Notes under the pieces: generated by a model
The model's input: only the letters and a program-made list of their open reading frames with translations
What the model was told of the DNA's origin: nothing
Databases searched by the model: none
Position numbers and translations under genes: made by a program
Part shown: positions 26,118 to 33,648 of the stretch, one piece after another
Layout of the letters: each line of letters begins with the position of its first letter
Position numbering within the stretch: the stretch's first letter is position 1
DNA from: Candidatus Paracaedibacteraceae bacterium UBA6184
GTDB lineage: Bacteria > Pseudomonadota > Alphaproteobacteria > UBA6184
Direction of reading: 5' to 3'
DNA length: 33,648 bases
NCBI GenBank assembly: GCA_002422845.1
Contig: DITM01000049.1
Span: 3,481-37,128, forward strand

Positions 26118-26146
26118 ATTATACTACTTTGTAATGAATATTTTAA
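26118..26146 (-). promoter_or_regulatory. Possible sigma-70 promoter for uppP
   Basis: Read on the minus strand: TTAAAA (26146-26141), a 17-nt spacer and a perfect TATAAT (26123-26118), ending 24 nt before the uppP ATG. On the plus strand the same gap holds TATACT (26158-26163), a possible secA -10 without a good -35. Confidence 0.4.
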
Positions 26147-26199
26147 CTAATTTCTATTATACTGAAATTCACTAAACTTACTATATATAAAGGTAAAAA

Positions 26200-28860
26200 A
26201 TGCTTTTAAAGCTTATACAAAAAATTTTCGGATCTGCAAATGATCGCTTAGTTCGCCGTTTAGGGCACATTGTTCACAAAATTAATGAGATTGAATCCAA
26301 CTTCACTTCTCTGTCTGATTATGACTTACAGCAAAAAACTGCTGAATTCAAAGTCCGCCTTGAGAAGGGTGAAACACTGGATGATATCCTTCCAGAAGCG
26401 TTTGCAACCGTTCGTGAAGCTGCGCGCCGTGTATTGGGCGAACGTCATTACGATGTTCAGCTCATTGGTGGAATGGTTCTACACAACGGTATGATTTCTG
26501 AAATGCGTACAGGTGAAGGTAAAACTCTAGTCGCTACTGCCCCTGTATATTTAAATGCATTAAGCGGAAAAGGTGTACACGTAGTCACTGTGAACGATTA
26601 TTTGGCTCAACGTGATGCTGAATGGATGGGTAGAGTCTACACGTTCCTTGGACTTTCAGTTGGATGTATCGTCAGCGGAATCAGTGATATGGAACGCAAA
26701 AAAGCATACAACGCTGATATTACCTATGCAACCAACAATGAACTTGGCTTTGACTACCTACGCGACAATATGAAATTCTCATTGAACGACATGGTTCAAC
26801 GCCCCTTTAACTATGCAATCGTGGATGAAGTCGACAGTATCTTGGTCGATGAAGCACGAACTCCACTGATTATTTCAGGCCCTGCCGAAGACTCTTCTCA
26901 ATGGTATTATATCGCAAACAGGTATATGGCATCGTTGACAACCGCTGATTATGAAAAAGATGAAAAAGGGAAAAGCATTACCCTTACGGATTCTGGATCA
27001 GCCAAAATTGAAGAAGCTTTAGAACGGGATGGATACTTAAAAGGTTCAAGCTTATATGATCTACAAAACATCAGTATTGTTCACCATATTAACCAGGCTT
27101 TAAAAGCTCATAATATGTTCCATCGCGATGTTGATTATATCGTTCGTGATGGTCAAGTCTTGATCGTGGATGAATTTACGGGTCGCATCATGGATGGTCG
27201 TCGTTATTCCGAAGGTCTCCACCAAGCCTTAGAAGCCAAAGAAAACGTGAATGTTGAGGTTGAAAACCAAACACTGGCATCAATCACCTATCAAAACTAT
27301 TTCCGTTTGTACCCCAAATTAGCAGGTATGGCTGGAACAGCAATGACAGAAGCTCAAGAATTTGATGATATTTACAAGCTTGTCGTGGTTGAAATACCCA
27401 CCAATCAATCAATTAGTCGAAAAGATAACGACGATGAAATTTATCGCACTAAACGCGAAAAGCTAACTGCTATTGTTCAGCTTGTAAAAGAACGTCATGA
27501 AAAACAACAACCAATTCTTGTGGGTACCATCAGCATTGAAAACTCTGAAGAAGTTGCCCGAGAACTTACAAAAGCTGGTTTAAAACATAATGTTTTAAAT
27601 GCCAGATTCCACGAAAAAGAAGCCGAAATCATCGCAGAAGCTGGGTATCCTGGTGCCATTACCGTTGCCACCAACATGGCGGGTCGTGGAACAGATATTA
27701 AATTAGGTGGAAGCTATGATGTTCACTTAAAAGCCGCTTTGGAAAAAGCAGGCCCCTTAATCTCTGAATCTGCTCGCAAAGAAATTGAAACGACAGTACG
27801 CGCTGAAATAAAGTCACTTGAAGATAGGGTAAAAGCCGCGGGTGGTTTGTATGTGATCGGAACTGAACGCCACGAAAGCCGTCGCATTGACAATCAGTTG
27901 CGTGGACGCTCGGGTCGCCAAGGTGACCCCGGTGAAACAAAGTTCTTTCTATCTTTAGAAGACGATTTAATGCGTATTTTTGGATCTGAACGTTTAGATG
28001 CGATGCTAGTCCGACTAGGATTAAAAGAAGGTGAATCAATTACTCACCCTTGGGTTAACAAAGCACTAGAACGGGCTCAAAAGAAAGTCGAAGCGCGAAA
28101 CTATGACATTCGTAAACACTTATTGAAATACGATGATGTGATGAATGATCAACGTAAAGTAATCTATGAACAACGCAAAGAAGTCATGAATGCAGATTCC
28201 ATCCATGAAACTATGGAAGAATCTCGCCTGGAATTAATTCACACTACGTTAATTGCTCATATTTCAGAATCTAATCATATTGAACAATGGAATCTAACTG
28301 GTTTACATGAAGAAATTTTGCGTATATTTAACGTCAATCTTCCTTTAGATGCTTGGGCACACGAAGAAGGCGTTGCGTACAAAGAATTTGTTAGCCGTGT
28401 GGAAACTCAGGTATTAGAAGCTTGGGCTGAAAAAGAAAAGAATTTCCCAGATGAACTATTGCACCGTGTAGAAAAAGATATTTTCTTGCACTCAATGGAT
28501 CAGTTATGGAAAGATCACTTACATACGCTGGACTATTTACGCACAGGGATTAACCTACGTGCTTACGCTCAGCGCAACCCTTTGAATGAGTATAAGCAAG
28601 AAGCCTTTGATCTTTTCACAACGATGCTTGATAAAGTCAAAGAAACCATTATCAGTATTCTAAGCCATATGAATTTGAATGCTAAAAACGAAGAGGCTCA
28701 AAAAATTCCTTTAAAAAACACTGTCTTAGAAGACGCAAACAATAATCGTTTGATGTCAAACGACGAATTGGAACTAATGCGTATGATACCCCGCAATGGC
28801 CCTTGCCCGTGTGGTTCCGAAAAACGATACAAAGAATGTCATGGAAAATTAGTAGTATAA
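26200..28860 (+). CDS. secA: Preprotein translocase ATPase SecA
   Basis: 886 residues, full length. The N-terminal DEAD-like motor has the Walker A motif MRTGEGKT (102-109) and the DEVD Walker B ([16 protein letters not shown]). The second motor domain has [20 protein letters not shown] and GDPG. Helical wing and scaffold regions follow, and a C-terminal zinc site CPCGS...CH uses Cys869, Cys871, Cys880 and His881, which binds SecB and lipids in proteobacteria. SecA drives unfolded exported proteins through SecYEG. AAAGG lies 7 nt before the ATG. It is divergent from uppP, and a small membrane protein gene starts 2 nt after its stop. Confidence 0.98.
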   Translation: MLLKLIQKIFGSANDRLVRRLGHIVHKINEIESNFTSLSDYDLQQKTAEFKVRLEKGETLDDILPEAFATVREAARRVLGERHYDVQLIGGMVLHNGMISEMRTGEGKTLVATAPVYLNALSGKGVHVVTVNDYLAQRDAEWMGRVYTFLGLSVGCIVSGISDMERKKAYNADITYATNNELGFDYLRDNMKFSLNDMVQRPFNYAIVDEVDSILVDEARTPLIISGPAEDSSQWYYIANRYMASLTTADYEKDEKGKSITLTDSGSAKIEEALERDGYLKGSSLYDLQNISIVHHINQALKAHNMFHRDVDYIVRDGQVLIVDEFTGRIMDGRRYSEGLHQALEAKENVNVEVENQTLASITYQNYFRLYPKLAGMAGTAMTEAQEFDDIYKLVVVEIPTNQSISRKDNDDEIYRTKREKLTAIVQLVKERHEKQQPILVGTISIENSEEVARELTKAGLKHNVLNARFHEKEAEIIAEAGYPGAITVATNMAGRGTDIKLGGSYDVHLKAALEKAGPLISESARKEIETTVRAEIKSLEDRVKAAGGLYVIGTERHESRRIDNQLRGRSGRQGDPGETKFFLSLEDDLMRIFGSERLDAMLVRLGLKEGESITHPWVNKALERAQKKVEARNYDIRKHLLKYDDVMNDQRKVIYEQRKEVMNADSIHETMEESRLELIHTTLIAHISESNHIEQWNLTGLHEEILRIFNVNLPLDAWAHEEGVAYKEFVSRVETQVLEAWAEKEKNFPDELLHRVEKDIFLHSMDQLWKDHLHTLDYLRTGINLRAYAQRNPLNEYKQEAFDLFTTMLDKVKETIISILSHMNLNAKNEEAQKIPLKNTVLEDANNNRLMSNDELELMRMIPRNGPCPCGSEKRYKECHGKLVV

Positions 28861-28862
28861 AC

Positions 28863-29003
28863 ATGAAATACATTTTAACATTTTTAGTGATTGTGATAGT
28901 TGGTGGAGGGATAGCTTTATCCTTGGTGGGTATCCCTGCTCCAAAATCTGAAACGCGACTTCCTATCGCAATCAATGTCCAAGAGAAAGCTCCTCACGGA
29001 TAA
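28863..29003 (+). CDS. Small membrane protein with IPAP motif
   Basis: 46 residues. One membrane helix covers about 3-22 (ILTFLVIVIVGGGIALSLV), followed immediately by GIPAPKSETRLPIAI and a short polar tail. It starts 2 nt after the secA stop, so it is probably translated from the secA message. Tiny alphaproteobacterial membrane proteins with a helix followed by a 'IPAP....V.k.IP' segment are familiar to me as conserved unknowns, but I cannot confirm the family here. It may be a signal-anchored envelope peptide; function unknown. Confidence 0.6.
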   Translation: MKYILTFLVIVIVGGGIALSLVGIPAPKSETRLPIAINVQEKAPHG

Positions 29004-29044
29004 AATGAATCTAAAAAAATGGGAATCACCCCTATATTTACTGT

Positions 29045-30028
29045 ATGAAATCCGTGTCTGACCCTGTCGGATCCACATCAAGGACACAGCGTCACGCTGT
29101 AAAAAATAATCTAACGCCCTATCCTGAGGTTGAACAATTCATCGAAATGTTAAAATCAGAGATGGGGTCAAGTCCAAACACAATCTCATCTTACCTCAGC
29201 GATATTCGTCATTTTATTGAGTTTTTAAATAAGCATTCTTTGCACTTATTAACCCCTTCAAAAACTGTAATAAAAGATTATATTTCTGAATTATCTGAAT
29301 TGGGGTTGTCTGATCGCACCAGGGCTCGCAGACTATCTGCGCTTAGAACCCTATATGCGTTTTTAATGCGCGAAAAGAAAATTGAATCCAATCCAACAAA
29401 ACTCATTGAACGCCCAAAGCAAGGTCGAAGCTTACCAAAGTTTTTAACAGAATCTGAAACTGAAGCTTTGATCAATGCAGCGTATAATTCAAAACATCCA
29501 GACTGCCCCAGAAGAGTTGTATTTATTGAACTTTTGTACGCGACTGGAATGCGAATTTCTGAATTAATCAAGATCAAACTATCCGATATTCAATGGTTAG
29601 AAGAATGCATATTGATCACAGGAAAAGGCAACAAACAACGTATTGTCCCTTTCAATCAGTCCACAAAACTTGCCCTGATTCACTATATTCAAAACTCTCA
29701 GCTTGCTTCTAAGTTTGGATGGTTGTTTCCCTCCTCTAATAAAACAATCCACTTAACACGGCAACGTTTTTTTCAGATTATCAAAGAGCTAGCCCTCGAT
29801 GCCGGACTTGATCCGCTAAAAGTATCACCTCACGTGATTCGGCATGCCTTTGCAACGCACTTATTAAATCATGGGGCTAACCTGATCAATGTTCAAAAAC
29901 TGCTTGGACACTCAGACATTGCTACCACTGAAATTTATACGCATATCATGACTGAAAAACTTAAAGACACTGTGTTTAACCATCATCCTTTAAGCTCTAA
30001 AAATACAAAAGGCCAGGATAAATCCTGA
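29045..30028 (+). CDS. xerD: Tyrosine recombinase XerC/XerD
   Basis: 327 residues. The N-terminal SAM-like core-binding domain begins about residue 28 (VEQFIEML...SPNTISSYLSDI). The catalytic domain keeps all six active-site residues: Arg170 (ATGMRISEL), Lys194 (TGKGNKQR), His263 and Arg266 (PHVIRHAFATHLL), His289 (LLGHSD) and the nucleophile Tyr298 (TTEIYTHI). XerC/D resolve chromosome dimers at dif at the septum. XerD is favoured over XerC by the overall pattern, without certainty. Residues 8-19 are encoded by a hairpin repeat (29067-29100) and lie before the conserved domain; no other ATG, GTG or TTG lies in frame between it and the domain. No clear ribosome site precedes the ATG. Confidence 0.9.
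   Translation: MKSVSDPVGSTSRTQRHAVKNNLTPYPEVEQFIEMLKSEMGSSPNTISSYLSDIRHFIEFLNKHSLHLLTPSKTVIKDYISELSELGLSDRTRARRLSALRTLYAFLMREKKIESNPTKLIERPKQGRSLPKFLTESETEALINAAYNSKHPDCPRRVVFIELLYATGMRISELIKIKLSDIQWLEECILITGKGNKQRIVPFNQSTKLALIHYIQNSQLASKFGWLFPSSNKTIHLTRQRFFQIIKELALDAGLDPLKVSPHVIRHAFATHLLNHGANLINVQKLLGHSDIATTEIYTHIMTEKLKDTVFNHHPLSSKNTKGQDKS
29067..29100. repeat. Hairpin repeat, copy 2, inside the recombinase reading frame
   Basis: TCGGATCCACAT (29067-29078), then a perfect 6-bp hairpin ACAGCG (29086-29091), loop TCA, CGCTGT (29095-29100). It matches copy 1 at 24910-24945, including the TCA loop; stem differences are compensated. Here it is translated as part of residues 8-19 of the recombinase. 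Confidence 0.55.
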
Positions 30029-30032
30029 CCTT
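30009..30032. terminator. Terminator between xerD and the parvulin-type isomerase gene
   Basis: Stem AAGG-C-CAGGA (30009-30018) / TCCTG-A-CCTT (30023-30032) with a TAAA loop and one mismatch. On the minus strand it is followed by TTTTGTATTTTT, a good terminator for the isomerase gene. It overlaps the last codons of xerD, so the two convergent transcripts share it. Confidence 0.75.
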
Positions 30033-30054
30033 AGTAACGAGCCCGCAAGCGTAA

Positions 30055-30951
30055 TTACTTCTTAACACCACCACCAATTAATGGAATTCCACCTTGTGGA
30101 TTTTCTTGTTCAGGAACTAACGGAAATTTATTTCCTTTAAGATCGTATACTTCTAATTGACGCATCAAATCTGCCTGTACAACGCCGACCATCTGACGCA
30201 TGATGATTTGCTCAATGTGTCCTGCAACTTCTGGAGTATCTATTTCTGGCAATTGGAAATCACGACGGTTCCCTTTTTCGATCAAGAAAAACGTATATAC
30301 TAGTTTGTTTTGATACATTGATTTCATTGGTTTAGACGCAACGCCTTCTTTTAGATTTGAAAGTTCCTTTGGGTCTTCAACGGGAAAACCTTCTTCAAGC
30401 ATAAAACGATCAAGCAAGCCAGCTCCTTGTGTATTATCTTTTGACGGATCAAGAGAATGCTTTTTAACTAAAGATTCAAAGCTTTCACCTTTTTTTAAAG
30501 ATGCACTAACTTCAGCTGCTTTTTTCTCATCTTCTACTATCAAAATTCGTGGTTTAATCTCTTTTTTGCCTTGCATCGATGCTTTGATTTGATCATATAC
30601 GCTTTGACGCATTTGAGATGTAATCCGCTTTTTAGCCTCTCTTTGCATAAAGTATTGACGTTCAAACTCTTCAGCACTTGCTTTAGACATACGTTGAAAC
30701 TCTGGCTCAGCTTTCATTTTCGAATCGCTAATTTGTTTAGCCATTAATTTTTCTTCGGCTAATTGAATTAGAACTTGCATATACACTTGTTCACCTTGCA
30801 TAGAATCAATTTTTAATTCTTTCATACGTGCTTCAACATCTTTTTTAGTCACCAATTCTTTACCTTGGTACTTTACGACGCCACTCGCATTAATACTCGG
30901 CATACCGATTAAAGCAGCAAGCAATAGGCCTACTTTTATGTTTTTTTTCAT
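30055..30951 (-). CDS. Exported parvulin-type peptidyl-prolyl isomerase
   Basis: 298 residues. The signal peptide is about 1-23 (VGLLLAALIGMPSINASG). A SurA/PrsA-like helical chaperone part (30-125) precedes a rotamase domain (about 133-233) with ILIVEDEKKAAEVSASLKKG, then FESLVKKHSLDP and AGLLDRFMLEEGFP, the family pattern though with some conserved Gly/Phe positions altered. The C-terminal tail is Gly/Pro rich. It likely folds outer-membrane or periplasmic proteins after Sec export. AAAGGA lies before the ATG. It is divergent from recO and ends at the shared terminator. Assignment to SurA, PpiD or PrsA subgroups is not possible by eye. Confidence 0.85.
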   Translation of the reverse strand: MKKNIKVGLLLAALIGMPSINASGVVKYQGKELVTKKDVEARMKELKIDSMQGEQVYMQVLIQLAEEKLMAKQISDSKMKAEPEFQRMSKASAEEFERQYFMQREAKKRITSQMRQSVYDQIKASMQGKKEIKPRILIVEDEKKAAEVSASLKKGESFESLVKKHSLDPSKDNTQGAGLLDRFMLEEGFPVEDPKELSNLKEGVASKPMKSMYQNKLVYTFFLIEKGNRRDFQLPEIDTPEVAGHIEQIIMRQMVGVVQADLMRQLEVYDLKGNKFPLVPEQENPQGGIPLIGGGVKK

Positions 30952-31043
30952 TTGTTTTCCTTTGCAAATAACTTAATTCTAATTACAATGTCACTTTAAA
31001 GAGTTCAGCTTTAGAAATCAAGAAACAAAAGGAGATATGTGAA

Positions 31044-31778
31044 TTGGAGTGGTTAGATGAGGGATTATTGTTACGCACGAAACCTCATGGTGAATCCAAT
31101 CTCATTGCTACTTTCTTTACTCAATTGCATGGTCTTACCACCGGATATATTCGCACTAACAAAAAATATCCTTTACAGCCAGGAAATCTTTATCACATTC
31201 GCAACAAATCTAGATTAGAAACGCATATGGGGCTATTTACAGTTGAACAGCATGAAACCTTTGCTCCCATTATATGTGCGGCGTTGATTTCCCCCATAAA
31301 ACTTGCGTGTATTAATGCTATACGAACGTTACTCATTACCACCCTCATCGATCATGATGCGACAGAAGAATTTTATATACGTCTTAAAGATCATATTCAT
31401 GAAATTTGCTTAAGTGGAAAGACTGAACATTATGTTTTATTTGAAAAAGACTTATTAACTCATTGTGGATTTGGGTTAGATCTAACACGCTGTGCTGTCA
31501 CAAACGTACGAGACAACTTAACTTATGTCTCCCCTAAAACAGGTCGAGCCGTCACTGAAAGTATTGGTCATCCCTATAAAGATCAGCTATTTCACCTACC
31601 TACCCCGTTATCTGATTCCAACACCCCTTGGAATAAGGCCGACATTCTGGATGGGTTAAAGATCACAGGGCATTTTTTACAACGCATGCTACACGAACAT
31701 TTGCATCGCGCCATTCCGCCAGAACGTGCTTTTTTAATCAGCTTAATTAACGCTTCAAAGGTCACGAATGTCATTTAA
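31044..31778 (+). CDS. recO: DNA repair protein RecO
   Basis: 244 residues, normal for RecO. The N-terminal OB fold begins MEWLDEGLLLRTKPHGESNLIATFFT, with the family's glycine after GESN and HGLTTGYIR. The helical C-terminal part contains FEKDLLTHCGFGLDLTRC, a RecO hallmark. RecO with RecR loads RecA at gaps in the RecFOR pathway. The start is a TTG at 31044 with GGAG at spacing of about 9; no ATG or GTG fits in frame. The zinc-binding cysteines seen in some RecO are not complete here (one Cys pair only). It overlaps the cyclase gene by 11 nt. Confidence 0.92.
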   Translation: MEWLDEGLLLRTKPHGESNLIATFFTQLHGLTTGYIRTNKKYPLQPGNLYHIRNKSRLETHMGLFTVEQHETFAPIICAALISPIKLACINAIRTLLITTLIDHDATEEFYIRLKDHIHEICLSGKTEHYVLFEKDLLTHCGFGLDLTRCAVTNVRDNLTYVSPKTGRAVTESIGHPYKDQLFHLPTPLSDSNTPWNKADILDGLKITGHFLQRMLHEHLHRAIPPERAFLISLINASKVTNVI

Positions 31779-32451
31779 ACTTATTGATTTAACACATACC
31801 TTAACTGAAAAAACACCGACATGGGACGGACGCTGTGGATTTCATTTAATGACTGATCATGACTATTTGGATAATTCTGACGCAGTGTCGTTTAAAGTAC
31901 AAACAATGTCACTGCATTGCGGAATTGGCACTCACATTGATGCGCCCGCACATTGCTTTAAACAGGCAATGACGATTGATCAAATACCTCTGAATCATCT
32001 GATTAACATTCCCGGCTATTCTATGGATATTTCGCATCGTCTTAATCAAGACAATTGCTTAACCGCAAAAGATATTATTGAATTTGAGACAACACATGGC
32101 CTCATTCAAGAAAACAGCTGTGTCTTAATTAATACGGGCTGGCATCGATATTGGGATAACGCGTCGCAATATCATAATGAATATCGATTTCCACATGTTC
32201 AGCCTGAGGCAGCTGCACTGTTAGCGCAACGAAAGATCCGCGCACTGGGCATCGACACCTTATCCCCCGATCGACCTGATAGTGGATACCCTGTTCACGC
32301 GTTATTATTATCTCAAAATATATTGATTGTTGAAAATGTGACCCATCTCGGACACGTACCCTCCAAAGATTTTGCCGTTTCTATCGCTCCACTTAAACTG
32401 CACGACGCAACTGAATCTCCCGTACGAATATGGGCAACTGCTCCAAGTTAA
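31768..32451 (+). CDS. Cyclase-family metal-dependent hydrolase
   Basis: 227 residues. The family motif HxGTHxDAPxH is visible as HCGIGTHIDAPAH, giving metal ligands His50, His56, Asp58 and the nearby His62. GIDTLSPDRPDSGYPVH matches the later conserved segment with its substrate-side acidic residue. The family includes arylformamidase KynB, isatin hydrolase and polyketide-like cyclases; which substrate is used here cannot be told, and no kynurenine-pathway genes adjoin. AAGG lies 8 nt before the ATG within recO, so the two are co-translated. The downstream esterase gene may share the transcript. Confidence 0.88.
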   Translation: MSFKLIDLTHTLTEKTPTWDGRCGFHLMTDHDYLDNSDAVSFKVQTMSLHCGIGTHIDAPAHCFKQAMTIDQIPLNHLINIPGYSMDISHRLNQDNCLTAKDIIEFETTHGLIQENSCVLINTGWHRYWDNASQYHNEYRFPHVQPEAAALLAQRKIRALGIDTLSPDRPDSGYPVHALLLSQNILIVENVTHLGHVPSKDFAVSIAPLKLHDATESPVRIWATAPS

Positions 32452-32505
32452 TGAAATATTAACCTTTTTTCAGTATTGTTTTATTGCATTAATAGGAGAT
32501 CACCC

Positions 32506-33465
32506 ATGATTCAAGATCCACGAAAATTACTCGCACCCGAAGCGGCAGTTTTTCTAGACCATTTAAAGTCGTTAAACGCTCCGCATACTGAAGATATTCC
32601 CATTGCAGTTGCCCGCATGAATTATGAAAAAGTATCCCGCAACTTAGGTGGAATTCCTGTTTCCATGGCTCGTATTGAAGACAGAATATTATCATCGAAC
32701 ACGAATAAAGACGGCATTCCAATTCGGATTTATTGGTCTACCCTAGAAAAGAATCAACCTTTGTTTATGTTTATTCATGGCGGAGGATGGAACGTGGGCA
32801 GCATTAATACACATGATACTGTGTGTCGAAGAATTGCTAAAGAAACTGGATGTATCATTGTTTCCATTGAATATAGACTTGCCCTCGAACATCCCTATCC
32901 TGCTGGACTTGAAGATGTCCAAACTGCCTATGAATGGTGTTTAAACCATGCGGAATCTCTAGACGCTGATCCAAATAAAATCGCAGTCGGCGGCGACAGT
33001 GGAGGCGGAAATCTAACAGCATCATTAATGGGAGTTTTGATTGAAAAAAATGAAAGATTACCCGATTTTCATGTGTTAATGTATCCAAGTTTAGATTTAA
33101 GCTTATCTAGTGAATCAATGAACACGTATGCAAAAGACTTCTTTATTGCTAAAAGCACTATTGCTTATTTTGTAAAAAACTATACGGATGGTCAAAGTGT
33201 CAGTGATTGGAAAATATCACCTTTATTATCTCCTTACTTTGATAAATATCCCCCTGCTATTATGCTTACTACCGAATGTGATCCATTACATGATGAGAGC
33301 CTTCAGTATAAAGACAAATTAGTGAATGCAGGTGTAGCAGTTTCACAAAAAACTGCAAAAGGTACGTTTCATGCATATATGCAATTTACTGATATAATGC
33401 CGCAACAAACAGATGAATCCTATACTTGGATTAGTACCGAAATGAAAAAGTTTTGGAAGAAATAG
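32506..33465 (+). CDS. Alpha/beta hydrolase, HSL-type esterase
   Basis: 319 residues from the ATG at 32506. The oxyanion motif HGGGW is at 91-95, the nucleophile Ser165 lies in GGDSGGGN (family GDSAGGN), and the other triad members are Asp259 (TECDPLHDE) and His289 (TFHAYMQF). It belongs to the hormone-sensitive-lipase-like carboxylesterases, which cleave short acyl esters; the substrate is unknown. The frame extends to 32476, but AGGAG seven bases before 32506 decides the start. No signal peptide is seen, so it acts in the cytoplasm. It lies 54 nt after the cyclase gene, on the same strand. Confidence 0.92.
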   Translation: MIQDPRKLLAPEAAVFLDHLKSLNAPHTEDIPIAVARMNYEKVSRNLGGIPVSMARIEDRILSSNTNKDGIPIRIYWSTLEKNQPLFMFIHGGGWNVGSINTHDTVCRRIAKETGCIIVSIEYRLALEHPYPAGLEDVQTAYEWCLNHAESLDADPNKIAVGGDSGGGNLTASLMGVLIEKNERLPDFHVLMYPSLDLSLSSESMNTYAKDFFIAKSTIAYFVKNYTDGQSVSDWKISPLLSPYFDKYPPAIMLTTECDPLHDESLQYKDKLVNAGVAVSQKTAKGTFHAYMQFTDIMPQQTDESYTWISTEMKKFWKK

Positions 33466-33488
33466 ATTCCATTTTTTAGCTACAACCT

Positions 33489-33569
33489 CCGCATCTATGC
33501 GGCTCAGGGGCGCCATGCGCCAAACGGCAGTCGCCGTCATCAAATCGCAGGGCGATTTGCCTGAGCCGC
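33489..33569. repeat. Perfect cloverleaf of inverted repeats
   Basis: Closing stem GCGGCTCAGG (33499-33508) with CCTGAGCCGC (33560-33569), 10 bp. Inside, three perfect hairpins with almost no spacers: GGCGC-CAT-GCGCC (33509-33521), ACGGC-AGTC-GCCGT (33524-33537) and CAAATCGC-AGG-GCGATTTG (33541-33559). A fifth stem, CCGCAT-CT-ATGCGG (33489-33502), competes with the closing stem. It sits in GC-rich DNA after the esterase gene. Probably a small structured mobile repeat or an RNA element; it may also end the esterase transcript. Confidence 0.75.
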
Positions 33570-33601
33570 CGTAAACAAACAGATACGGTCGCAAATTGTT
33601 C

Positions 33602-33629
33602 TTGACACTTCAAAATCACTTTATATACT
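33602..33629 (+). promoter_or_regulatory. Near-consensus sigma-70 promoter facing out of the window
   Basis: A perfect -35 TTGACA (33602-33607), a 16-nt spacer and the -10 TATACT (33624-33629), five of six matches. The start of transcription would be near 33636. Its target lies beyond the window; the strength suits a stable RNA or a highly expressed gene. Confidence 0.7.
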
Positions 33630-33648
33630 AATAACTAGAATTGCGAAA

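Noticed and set aside
26129..26163. secA promoter TTGTAA...TATACT
   Set aside because: The spacer would be 23 nt, too long for sigma-70; only the -10-like TATACT is plausible.
33499..33569. Cloverleaf as a tRNA gene
   Set aside because: Size and topology suggest it, but loops are only 3-4 nt, the closing stem is 10 bp, and there is no T-loop GTTC motif, seven-base anticodon loop or CCA end.
33343..33594. 83-codon minus-strand frame across the cloverleaf
   Set aside because: It is antisense to the esterase 3' end and then passes through the cloverleaf; no start signal or protein motif is seen.

Overview
The window looks like a piece of chromosome from an AT-rich alphaproteobacterium, most likely an intracellular or protist-associated member of the Holosporales (Paracaedibacter-like). 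This is inferred from low GC, an alphaproteobacterial hflK-hflC-degP operon, an alphaproteobacterial-type ParC, SecA with its C-terminal zinc motif, and the unusual mix of chemotaxis, flagellar hook and type VI secretion genes beside Sec-exported proteins of unknown function. No rRNA, tRNA, CRISPR array or intact insertion sequence is visible.

Layout. (1) 1-6963, minus strand: a compact chemotaxis operon in the order MCP, CheR, a three-domain CheW, CheB, a stand-alone CheB-type receiver and CheA (cut by the window edge). Its genes overlap or nearly touch. (2) 7354-16916, minus strand: type VI baseplate genes tssF-tssG, an exported endonuclease/exonuclease/phosphatase-fold protein, aminopeptidase P, then the hook genes fliK-flgD-flgE, closed by a good terminator at 7309-7328. 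(3) 17236-20578, plus strand: the membrane quality-control set hflK-hflC-degP. (4) 20685-22052, minus strand: an exported protein with what look like kinase-fold motifs, the most interesting unassigned gene here. (5) 22172-33465: mainly housekeeping genes (parC, a 2Fe-2S ferredoxin, uppP, secA, a tiny conserved-looking membrane protein, a XerC/D recombinase, a parvulin-type isomerase, recO), then a cyclase-family metal hydrolase and an HSL-type esterase. The window ends with a near-consensus sigma-70 promoter pointing out of it.

All the larger gene-free stretches (6964-7353, 16917-17235, 24730-25314, 33466-33648) hold dense inverted repeats. These include a 71-nt perfect cloverleaf at 33499-33569, a 16-bp palindrome nested in a longer hairpin at 25126-25165, and a hairpin element at 24910-24945. 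A diverged second copy of that last element, with compensating stem changes, lies inside the 5' end of the recombinase reading frame. They look like several families of small structured dispersed repeats.

How the genes work together: the first block senses signals and steers a flagellum whose hook is made by the second block. TssF/TssG imply a contractile secretion machine encoded mostly elsewhere. HflKC and DegP keep envelope proteins in order, and SecA, the parvulin-type isomerase and the exported proteins belong to the Sec export route. All functional calls are from motif reading by eye; no database search was possible.
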